Assembly: GCA_947454235.1 (NCBI GenBank)
Contig: CANGIY010000030.1
Coordinates: 1 to 33,939 of the forward strand
Source of the DNA: Chitinophagaceae bacterium
GTDB lineage: Bacteria; Bacteroidota; Bacteroidia; Chitinophagales; Chitinophagaceae
Direction of reading: 5' to 3'
DNA: 33,939 nt
Shown here: in pieces, positions 27,349 to 33,939 of the stretch
How positions within the stretch are numbered: the first letter of the stretch is position 1
How the letters are laid out: every line of letters starts with the position of its first letter
The notes under the pieces: generated by a model
Databases searched by the model: none
What the model was told of the DNA's origin: nothing
The model's input: only the letters and a program-made list of their open reading frames with translations
Made by a program: the position numbers and the translations under genes

Positions 27349-27675
27349 AGCCACCTCAAAACCATCCTTCGTTTTGAGTGAATGTCTTTTAATTAAAAAC
27401 CTACACCCTATACCTTTAGGTGAACAATTAAAATTTACCGATATAAACAACTTTTGACAACATTAATCTACACTTCGCATAACACGGAGAAACTTTAAAA
27501 AATCAAATGATTAATTTTGAATTAAAGTCGCCAAATCCATCGGCATTCTGCATACACCCTTTTTAAACATTGGAAATTCAATTTCTCGGTTAAATTAAAG
27601 AATGACTATCCAGCAAATGTCTTAATATTGTATGATTTTTTACGAACTGTAAAAACCTATAGCAGGAATAAATAA
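27349..27675 (+). other. AT-rich gap and probable promoter region of the GTPase operon
   Basis: No gene seen. An exact TAnnTTTG box, TAATTTTG, is at 27512-27519 without a convincing TTG at the right distance, which would give a leader of about 150 bases. The composition changes sharply here from the C-rich HNH gene to AT-rich sequence. No palindromic repeat of the R1-R3 types is present. Confidence 0.4.
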
Positions 27676-28497
27676 ATGGGAGAATATCAAAGAAAAGTTT
27701 TCATAAGTTATTCTTGGGAATCTGATGAATTTAAACAATCAATTTGGGAATTGGCAGGATGGCTATATCGGACGAGTGAGCGTGGAATTGAAGTGATATC
27801 CGATCATTTATTTTCAGTTAAGCCACCGGAAATTGGATGGCATAGATGGATGGAAAAAGAAATTAGTAGTGCAGATATTGTTTTAGTGATTTGCACCCCG
27901 AAATATAGGCGTTATTTCGAAGGGTATGATGGTGAAGCAACAAGCGGCTATGGCGTAACACACGAGGGATTGATAATTACTTCAAAGTTTTATGACGGTA
28001 AGGGTAAGAACGAAAAATTTTACCCTGTCATTCCAGATGACGGCTCGATTGATAATATTCCAACCATATTTAAAACCTATTACAATGGCCTGAAATTTTC
28101 TTCAGGAAATCAAGGGATATACAATTTGATTTTAGGCGAAAATCCACGGCATAATTATGAAGTCTTGGAAGATAACAGAAACGAGACGATATTAAATGAA
28201 ATCCGCTTTGAAAATGAGGTCTCAATGACGATATCCCAATCTATAAATAATACCAAAACAATCATGAATTTCGACATTCAAATATTAATACGATCATACC
28301 TGTCCCTTAGTGACTTACAACGATGTAGTATTATTAAAAAACTAGAAATCGATATTCCCAACCAAACTTTGTTAACACCCCATGAGAAAGATAAAGTTTT
28401 TTTAAGCGAGATTAAAAGTCGCAATTTATTGAGAAGCTTGTGGAACGAGATAAATACAATTAATCCATTTATAAATTCAGCTAATCCATTCAATTGA
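27676..28497 (+). CDS. SEFIR-domain effector with EAD-like C-terminal tail
   Basis: 273 residues. Residues 7-150 are a SEFIR domain (TIR-like fold): KVFISYSWESDEF, RGIEVISD, then ISSADIVLVICTPKYRRY and GVTHEGLIIT, with Glu97 in the position of the conserved SEFIR glutamate. SEFIR and TIR domains in bacterial immunity often destroy NAD+. Residues about 199-262 are a small all-helical unit (IRSYLSLSDLQRCSIIKKL, then FLSEIKSRNLLRSLWNEIN). This resembles the effector-associated domains (EAD) that couple effectors to sensors by homotypic contacts; that assignment is by pattern only. It is the first gene of a five-gene operon, two bases before the next ATG, and is the likely killing or signalling output of the system. 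The catalytic activity is inferred, not visible. Confidence 0.82.
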   Translation: MGEYQRKVFISYSWESDEFKQSIWELAGWLYRTSERGIEVISDHLFSVKPPEIGWHRWMEKEISSADIVLVICTPKYRRYFEGYDGEATSGYGVTHEGLIITSKFYDGKGKNEKFYPVIPDDGSIDNIPTIFKTYYNGLKFSSGNQGIYNLILGENPRHNYEVLEDNRNETILNEIRFENEVSMTISQSINNTKTIMNFDIQILIRSYLSLSDLQRCSIIKKLEIDIPNQTLLTPHEKDKVFLSEIKSRNLLRSLWNEINTINPFINSANPFN

Positions 28498-28499
28498 AT

Positions 28500-29555
28500 A
28501 TGAACCATACGGCAAGGCAACTTTTTCCAACCTGGTATTTAAAATCAGCGTATAAAAACGATTCTTTAAAAATAGAAGCATACTTAAAATCGATTGATTC
28601 AGCAATTGCAATTAGTGATAAGAATTTTTGGCTTGACATCGTAAAACTGTATCTAGGAATTAAACTGAAGAATAGTCCCAACAAAACAAAATTTGTGGCA
28701 CTTTTTATAGAACATGATCCAAGTTTTCCTGCAACCGAAAATGAAAACCTTTTGCGCATTCTCGCAGTTTGTTCTTTGGCTATTTTGCTTGATGAAAATG
28801 ATAATCTTTTGACCTACCAAGTAGCACTATCCATTACTAATTGCCTTTTATTAAATCAATATGATACAGCACAGTATAAATTTGTAGCAGATTTTGCACT
28901 TAAAAATGAACAAAAATATTCAATATCCGACAGAGAACAGGAATTAGAGAAACTAGATAGTGGCTTAAGTATAATCGATGATGAAATAGACGATGATGAA
29001 GAAGTTGAAGATACAGAAATATCAATTTCGAATAAAGATTTAAGGATTCTTCATGATAGTATCAAAATTTTAGGTCGTACTTACAGAGCTTTATCAGAAG
29101 AGAATAATATTCTTTGGTGGTTATATTCCGGAATAAGCCAATTTACGAATAAACCATTTTCTGAAAATTCAATTCAATCAATGATTTTTTACGCGCCTCA
29201 AGAACTATATAAATTAACTAAATTTGAATCGGGAGTATTTAATTCAAAGCATTTTTTGCATAAGGCTTTATTACTTTCAAATAATAATAAGTCATTGAAA
29301 AAACAAAACCTATTTGAATTGATAAATAATGAACTAGATTTGAGTACCGCTAATTTATTGGAAAGTTTCGAAAGCAATATTACTATTTTCACTCCTTTGA
29401 TGCTTGCACTTAAATCATCTTATACTCTAAAAGGAGAAGACTGGTCATCACATTTTAAAGGCGAGAGTAATCAGGCAAATATAAAGCAGAGTTTCCCTCC
29501 AGAATTAATAGCACACCAATTTTATAAAGAACTTTTATTTTTAAATATCAATTAA
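28500..29555 (+). CDS. GASH-type all-helical protein of GTPase-associated system
   Basis: 351 residues from the ATG at 28500, two bases after the stop of the SEFIR gene; a TTG at 28494 is a weaker alternative. The chain is almost entirely helical, with two halves joined by a very acidic linker (about residues 158-173, IDDEIDDDEEVEDTE). The second half has ENNILWWLYSGIS, with the Trp pair at 206-207, and NKPF. Size, place in the operon and the LWW(L)xxGxS word fit what I recall of the 'GTPase-associated system all-helical protein GASH' family; I cannot run a profile to confirm it. No enzyme motif is present. It would be a scaffold or adaptor between the GTPases and the SEFIR effector. Confidence 0.7.
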   Translation: MNHTARQLFPTWYLKSAYKNDSLKIEAYLKSIDSAIAISDKNFWLDIVKLYLGIKLKNSPNKTKFVALFIEHDPSFPATENENLLRILAVCSLAILLDENDNLLTYQVALSITNCLLLNQYDTAQYKFVADFALKNEQKYSISDREQELEKLDSGLSIIDDEIDDDEEVEDTEISISNKDLRILHDSIKILGRTYRALSEENNILWWLYSGISQFTNKPFSENSIQSMIFYAPQELYKLTKFESGVFNSKHFLHKALLLSNNNKSLKKQNLFELINNELDLSTANLLESFESNITIFTPLMLALKSSYTLKGEDWSSHFKGESNQANIKQSFPPELIAHQFYKELLFLNIN

Positions 29556-29556
29556 T

Positions 29557-30561
29557 ATGGTGGAGGAAAATAAAGTAAAAGCCTGTAAACAGGAACAATG
29601 TCCTGTGCGGGAATCTGGAAAATGTTTGGAGGGTCTTGATCCTGATGCTTGCTCCCACTTTTATTGGGAAACAATTGATATTGATAACGAAATTACCGAA
29701 AAAGCAATCGTAAAAAGTTCAGAACCTTCATTGATAAGGCTTTTTGACGGGAATGAATTGACAATTGACACCATTGGAATGGTTACAAACAAATACGACA
29801 CTTGTTTAATAATTATTATTGGTGAATCTAATAGTGGCAAAACAACCATACTCACTTCCTTATACGATATGTTTCAAACAGGTGAGTTTAGGGAACATTA
29901 TTTTGCAGGTTCCTTGACGCAAATTGGTTTTGAAACTAGGTGCCATTTATCTAGAAGCTGTTCTAAAAGCAATATCCCAGAAACATTAAAAACTCCAAAT
30001 AAAGATTTTAGTTTCCTACATATTTCTTACAAAAAATCTGACAATTTAGACGCGGAAGCAACTCACATTTTATTGTCTGATATTTCAGGTGAAAGATTTG
30101 CACTTGCGAATGCTTCCTCTTCAATAATGACAGAAATGGACTTAATGAAAAATGCAGATCATTTGGTATATTTATTAGACGTAGAAAAACTCTCTAACAA
30201 ATTTGAAAAACGTGCAGTTTTGACAAAAGCTGCTCAATTTGTAACCCGAGCTATAGACAATAAAATTTTTACCCAAGAAACTGACTTACATGTGGTTTTT
30301 TCCAAAGGAGATATTCTGCAGAGTTTAGATAATCCTATTGTAGAAGAAGTAATCAATGAATTTCAATCAAGATTCAATCAGAGGTTAAAAAACATTAAAT
30401 TTTCAATAGTGGCTTCTCGACCTAAGCCCCCCACAGATAAATTCCCATTTGGCTATGGCCTAGAAGATCTCTTAGAATTGTGGAAAGTAAAATATAATCG
30501 TCAAGTGCATTTAAACTTTAAGGAACATTTCCCCAAACGATATTTTGATAAATACATCTAA
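29557..30561 (+). CDS. First GTPase of the pair (double-GTPase family), Cys-rich N-terminus
   Basis: 334 residues, start one base after the GASH stop. The N-terminus has Cys at 10, 15, 23 and 32 followed by His34, a likely small metal-binding knob. Then the GTPase core: Walker A/G1 GESNSGKTT at 89-97, G3 DISG at 175-178 (LSDISGERF), and G4-like SKGD at 249-252 (VVFSKGD). This layout fits the TRAFAC-like 'double-GTPase' (DO-GTPase) families that always occur in pairs in GAP1 operons. All nucleotide-binding residues look intact. Which of the two numbered subfamilies it belongs to cannot be settled by eye. It would act as a nucleotide switch with the next gene product. Confidence 0.82.
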   Translation: MVEENKVKACKQEQCPVRESGKCLEGLDPDACSHFYWETIDIDNEITEKAIVKSSEPSLIRLFDGNELTIDTIGMVTNKYDTCLIIIIGESNSGKTTILTSLYDMFQTGEFREHYFAGSLTQIGFETRCHLSRSCSKSNIPETLKTPNKDFSFLHISYKKSDNLDAEATHILLSDISGERFALANASSSIMTEMDLMKNADHLVYLLDVEKLSNKFEKRAVLTKAAQFVTRAIDNKIFTQETDLHVVFSKGDILQSLDNPIVEEVINEFQSRFNQRLKNIKFSIVASRPKPPTDKFPFGYGLEDLLELWKVKYNRQVHLNFKEHFPKRYFDKYI

Positions 30562-30563
30562 AC

Positions 30564-31415
30564 ATGAAAAATTCCACGAAAATACTTTTTACGGGCTTAG
30601 TAGCGACTGGCAAAACAACATATATAGCTGCCATGTGGTACATGTTGTTTCATAATAGAAAAAGTCAATTAGCGTTGGGGGAGTTAACTACCGAAGATGA
30701 ATATTTAAATATTATTTGTGAGAAGTGGATGAGTTTTGAGCCAGTACTTAGAACTCCACTGAAGAATTCTGGTGAAAAAGTTACCATAAATGTTGTTGAC
30801 AAAATAACAGGCAAAACAATTGAATTAAATATTCCTGATTTTTCAGGAGAAACGTTTAGGAGCCACTTTGATCAACGGGAATGGACAGAAGAGTTTAAAG
30901 AAATTTTAAAAGACACGTCGGGCGTCTTACTATTTGTCAATCCAACTCAAACGAATAATATGCCAAAATTAGTTATCAGGGAGCATGAACTAATGAGGCT
31001 TTTTGGCGAAGAACCCAATAATGATGGTGTTATTTTTGAAAAATATGACCCTTCTCATACGCCAAACCAGGTAAAAATAGTTGAAGAACTACAATTTTTT
31101 GAAAAATATGGCGATATAGAATCTCCTTTGAAAATTGCTATAATAATTTCCCAATGGGATGATGTCGATAAAGCAAAAGAAAATTTACCTGCCCCAGAAC
31201 AATGGTTAAAACACCACTTACCTTTGCTATATCAATACTGTAAATGCAATTCTTCGATCTTTCAAGTGAGGGTGTACGGAATTAGTGCCCAAGGTGGGGA
31301 TTATCGTGACAGAGAAGAACTTGCGGAAAAAAATCATTTAGAAAGGGTGTTCATAACAGATGGAAACGAGTGTAATAATGATATTTTAAAGCCAATTATT
31401 TGGGTAACGGAATGA
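30564..31415 (+). CDS. Second GTPase of the pair (double-GTPase family)
   Basis: 283 residues, start two bases after the previous stop. G1 is GLVATGKTT (11-19) right at the N-terminus, G3 is DFSG at 92-95 (IPDFSGETF), the G4 region is IIISQWDDVD (about 194-203) with Gln-Trp in place of the usual Asn/Thr-Lys, and a G5-like VYGISAQGG is at 237-245. It differs clearly from the preceding GTPase in length and lacks the Cys-rich start, so the two are different families and not a recent duplication. The stop overlaps the next start by four bases (ATGA), which implies translational coupling with GAP1. Confidence 0.82.
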   Translation: MKNSTKILFTGLVATGKTTYIAAMWYMLFHNRKSQLALGELTTEDEYLNIICEKWMSFEPVLRTPLKNSGEKVTINVVDKITGKTIELNIPDFSGETFRSHFDQREWTEEFKEILKDTSGVLLFVNPTQTNNMPKLVIREHELMRLFGEEPNNDGVIFEKYDPSHTPNQVKIVEELQFFEKYGDIESPLKIAIIISQWDDVDKAKENLPAPEQWLKHHLPLLYQYCKCNSSIFQVRVYGISAQGGDYRDREELAEKNHLERVFITDGNECNNDILKPIIWVTE

Positions 31416-33520
31416 GTATAACAATTCATCAATGTTTACATGGGTATTCAAATGGTCATCAACTATTAACCTCATCTGTGGAACTTCCTACTGATGTAAA
31501 AAGATTGTTGCTTTTTCAATCAGATTTAACCGGTTCAAATATTCAGACAGGTTTTGAAAATTATTTAACTGGCTACCCCGTCTTAAACAGCTCTTATTAC
31601 GCTCTCGCAAAAACATGGTACGCCAATGAGATTTCAAGGCCGGGTTGCGTTTGGACACAAACACTTTTAATTGAGTTAGTTGATCTCGGCAAAATAGCAG
31701 AGCTATCATCATTATTGATTCATTTTGTTCGACCAACTGGAGACTTTAAGCGTTACGAATTACCCATTCAGTTCATTAACGACTTAAGCAACCTAAGCAA
31801 TCAAAGACATGATGAATATGACATCCTTGCTGACTATTTATACATGAATTCCCAAAATACTATTATTGTAGAATCTGAAAACAGCAGTTTCTACGAACCC
31901 GTAGTTTTTGATATATGGAGTGATCAGTGGCCGAGGTTGAGGAGAAATTTTTGCTTCTGCACAGGTGTTCTTGGCGTTAAATCTTTAGGTGCAAAAGACT
32001 TTGATCTTCAAGTAGTACCGAAAAATATTAGTCAGTCAATAGCAAGGTCATCTAAAAATTCTAAAATATGCAACCTTTCGACAATTAAAAAAGAGAAATG
32101 GTTAGAAGTTGTTCATAATACACCCAAAGTGGTTCTACGGCAATTCCTTTGGTCCTATGGGGCTGATATTACCGGAGGGAGGGAAAAATTTATAGGGTTA
32201 ATAAGCTTATTTACAAAAATATCTGACGAAAATATCGACTTAGCTAACATTAACAATTTTATTAAAGAAACGCTTCCATCACCGGACGAAGGAAAAACAC
32301 TTAAAAAATTTATTTTTGGGGAGAAGGTCGGTGGGAGTTGGTACTCTGAATTTGAGGTTTTATATTTTTTATCTACAGAAAATAATATTGAGCACTTACA
32401 AATCGAAGACTACAACATTAATAAAAGGCTTCAAAAGTATATTGCAGACCATCCAGAAGAACTAAATAACGTACTACAATTATTAATTAATTCTAATCCT
32501 GAAAGAATCAATGAGGATATTTGGGCAAATATTATTATACCTGAAAACAAAATTGTTGAAGTATTTACTGGTAACATAATAAAAATAGAAAAAATAATCT
32601 TAGCACACCCTAGCTATGCAAGTTTACCTGCTTTCTGGCAGTTAGACAACCAAATTCAGTCGAAAATACTACAAGCACTAATTTCTATCTACCCAGACAC
32701 TTTGCCCTCAGACGTTCTGAAAGCTATCTTAAAATCAGAATCGGAAATCATATATGATACCGAGAAATTTTACGGGTCCTCGGTAGTCTATAGGAGTCTT
32801 GATTGGCTCAATGAAGGAAACAACCTATTCCCCCCTTGGCGTAATCGAATATTATTTGAGTGCGATGAATCCTACATTACTTGGCTCATTGAAAACATTG
32901 AGAATTTGCACTTATCGATTATAAAAAATTTGTTCCTTGAACACCATCCAAACTGGGTTTTTAAATTGCCGTTTCATCATAAAGTCATGGTAACTTTTTA
33001 CAACCTATTAAAATATGAAATTAACGATGACAAACTACCTTATATTAGTTCATTATTTTTATCGAAAGGTTTAACAAATGACGACAACGGTAGCCAATGG
33101 ATAGTAAGTGCTACATTTGAAGATGCCTATGTATTTGCAACTAAATCTATGCTTGACAGTCATTGGCAAATTATTCCAAAAGATTTGGAAAACTTTGAGG
33201 AAGAAGATTTTTCCTTTAATCCCTTTGATATCATATCCAAAGTATTCAGCATAACCCCACCCAAAAAGAAAAAACAGATTGCGAACTTGGATTATAGTGA
33301 AATCTTAATCCGAACAATGACAAATAAATTTATTAAAAACAAATGGTCAAGCAAATGTTTTTTAGAAGTCACAAAAAAACCTGAAATATTTTATAAAGCT
33401 GTTGAATATCTGCTTTCTTCGAAGAAAGGTAGATTTTTTCTAACTAAGATAATGAATGATATTCAACACAGTAATTTAAGTCCAACTCAAAATCAAGCCA
33501 AGTTCTTTAATTCTTTTTAA
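31412..33520 (+). CDS. GAP1 (GTPase-associated protein 1), N1-type
   Basis: 702 residues from the ATG at 31412, overlapping the previous stop by four bases; a TTG at 31400 is rejected. The N-terminal domain has the GAP1-N1 pattern: LHGYSNGHQLL (9-19), FQSDLTG (35-41), YLTGYP (51-56), TWYANEISRPGCVWTQTLLI (68-87). A middle domain follows at about 168-203 (WSDQWPRLRRNFCFCTGVLG, then DLQVVP), which fits GAP1-M. From about residue 300 on the protein is a long run of helices that may be a repeat-type scaffold, with no enzyme motif. Family knowledge: GAP1 proteins accompany the paired GTPases in predicted conflict systems and are thought to sense or to control the GTPases. It is the last gene of the operon; its stop is 32 bases before the right 61-base repeat. 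Confidence 0.85.
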   Translation: MSITIHQCLHGYSNGHQLLTSSVELPTDVKRLLLFQSDLTGSNIQTGFENYLTGYPVLNSSYYALAKTWYANEISRPGCVWTQTLLIELVDLGKIAELSSLLIHFVRPTGDFKRYELPIQFINDLSNLSNQRHDEYDILADYLYMNSQNTIIVESENSSFYEPVVFDIWSDQWPRLRRNFCFCTGVLGVKSLGAKDFDLQVVPKNISQSIARSSKNSKICNLSTIKKEKWLEVVHNTPKVVLRQFLWSYGADITGGREKFIGLISLFTKISDENIDLANINNFIKETLPSPDEGKTLKKFIFGEKVGGSWYSEFEVLYFLSTENNIEHLQIEDYNINKRLQKYIADHPEELNNVLQLLINSNPERINEDIWANIIIPENKIVEVFTGNIIKIEKIILAHPSYASLPAFWQLDNQIQSKILQALISIYPDTLPSDVLKAILKSESEIIYDTEKFYGSSVVYRSLDWLNEGNNLFPPWRNRILFECDESYITWLIENIENLHLSIIKNLFLEHHPNWVFKLPFHHKVMVTFYNLLKYEINDDKLPYISSLFLSKGLTNDDNGSQWIVSATFEDAYVFATKSMLDSHWQIIPKDLENFEEEDFSFNPFDIISKVFSITPPKKKKQIANLDYSEILIRTMTNKFIKNKWSSKCFLEVTKKPEIFYKAVEYLLSSKKGRFFLTKIMNDIQHSNLSPTQNQAKFFNSF

Positions 33521-33552
33521 TCATAGCAAAAGTTTTTGGTATACCCATTGTC

Positions 33553-33613
33553 TCACCCTGGTCGAGGCGTCTCGCCTCGTCCTACATACTGGGAGCGTCC
33601 GCTCCCTACACAA
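33553..33613 (+). repeat. 61-base direct repeat, right copy (R1+R2)
   Basis: Identical over 61 bases to 26355-26415, same orientation, with R1 at 33563-33579 and R2 at 33591-33606. It lies just after GAP1 and may also act as the end of the operon transcript, although it has no T-run. Confidence 0.85.
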
Positions 33614-33636
33614 GCCACTTCCAACCTCTGAACATT

Positions 33637-33663
33637 GGCGCAAGTCTTTTTTTGACTTGTGCC
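33637..33663. other. Hairpin with poly-T loop
   Basis: GGCGCAAGTC (33637-33646), a loop of seven T, then GACTTGTGCC (33654-33663). The arms pair over ten bases with one G-T wobble. Function unknown; the T-run is in the loop, so it is not a standard terminator. Between here and the repeat at 33750 no gene is seen. Confidence 0.5.
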
Positions 33664-33749
33664 ATAAATAATAGCAATCTTTTTAACTTCCGCCTTTCAC
33701 TGGTCGAAGCAGCCTATACCCGATCAACACCAGCATCAAGATTGCAGCA

Positions 33750-33803
33750 GGCAATGTTGCACCCTTCACCGCCGGCGGATAAGGGCTGGGGATGAGGTGA
33801 ACC
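33750..33803. repeat. Dispersed intergenic repeat, copy 3 (reverse orientation)
   Basis: Read on the minus strand it gives TTCACCTCATCCCCAGCCC, CCGCCGGCGG and GGGTGCAACATTGCC, matching copies at 548-677 and 10026-10130. It lies between the GTPase operon and the 5S rRNA terminator. Confidence 0.6.
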
Positions 33804-33820
33804 AACATTCCCCCAAAGCA

Positions 33821-33852
33821 AAAAAGTCCCGACAATTAAGTCAGGACTTTTT
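33821..33852 (-). terminator. Terminator of the rRNA operon
   Basis: AAAAAGTCC (33821-33829) and GGACTTTTT (33844-33852) are perfect inverted copies, with a further GAC/GTC pairing inside. It lies eight bases after the 3' end of 5S rRNA, on whose strand it ends in a T-run. Confidence 0.85.
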
Positions 33853-33860
33853 AAATAAAT

Positions 33861-33939
33861 ATGGCAACTACCTACTCTCCCACATTTTGGTGTAGTACCA
33901 TCGGCCATGGGGGGCTTAACTTCTCTGTTCGGAAAGGGA
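33861..33939 (-). rRNA. rrf: 5S rRNA, 3' part (5' end beyond window)
   Basis: Read on the minus strand it contains the conserved CGAACAGAGAAGTTAAGCCC, GCCGATGGTACT and GGGAGAGTAGGTAGTTGCC blocks of bacterial 5S rRNA. About 79 of roughly 110-120 bases are present; the gene enters the window from the right, so an rRNA operon should lie there. Confidence 0.95.

Noticed and set aside
29557-31415. The two GTPases as a recent tandem duplication
   Set aside because: They differ in length, in the position of the P-loop (89 against 11), in the G4 region and in the Cys-rich start, so they are separate families.

Overview
The window looks like a chromosome piece from a member of the Bacteroidota, probably Chitinophagales/Sphingobacteriia-like. 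The evidence is large secreted proteins with type IX secretion (T9SS) C-terminal sorting domains, the Bacteroidota promoter form (TTG, 19-20 bases, TAnnTTTG) at several genes, A-rich start contexts with almost no Shine-Dalgarno sequences, and a tRNA-Cys and 5S rRNA of ordinary bacterial form. No species can be named from the sequence alone.

Left part (1-9.9 kb, minus strand): a truncated secreted protein at the edge, then a two-gene unit made of a 1950-residue fibre-like protein (YadA-head-type repeats ending in a peptidase S74 self-cleaving chaperone) and an 862-residue T9SS cargo. Upstream lies a small one-helix membrane protein. The fibre gene and the small gene each have a pair of identical 10-base direct repeats 21 bases apart, at the same distance from a TAnnTTTG box, which suggests co-regulation by a LytTR-type activator.

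Middle (10.2-24.5 kb): a lipoprotein of unknown function, a 1165-residue TraB/GumN-type protein, a 39-residue membrane peptide with a rare perfect AGGAGG, dusB (tRNA-dihydrouridine synthase), a 2318-residue T9SS protein with two six-unit NHL propellers, a GEVED-type domain and about 15 Ig-like (BIG2-type) repeats, then a uridine/purine nucleoside phosphorylase.

Right part (24.6-33.9 kb) is an accessory region between a tRNA-Cys and an rRNA operon, whose 5S gene is cut by the window end. It is full of short palindromic dispersed repeats. It holds an orphan gpV/VgrG-type spike plus PAAR tip pair, an HNH endonuclease with two homing-endonuclease-associated repeats, and a tightly packed five-gene operon: SEFIR-domain effector with an EAD-like tail, GASH-type all-helical protein, two distinct GTPases (double-GTPase families) and GAP1. 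This operon matches the computationally described GTPase-centred conflict (immune) systems and is the most interesting unit in the window. A 61-base identical direct repeat flanks the HNH gene plus operon.

How the genes may work together (inference): in the right-hand operon the two GTPases and GAP1/GASH would form a sensing and switch complex that releases or assembles the SEFIR effector, perhaps an NAD+-consuming abortive-infection enzyme. In the left half the large repeat proteins are cell-surface or extracellular structures, some exported by T9SS.
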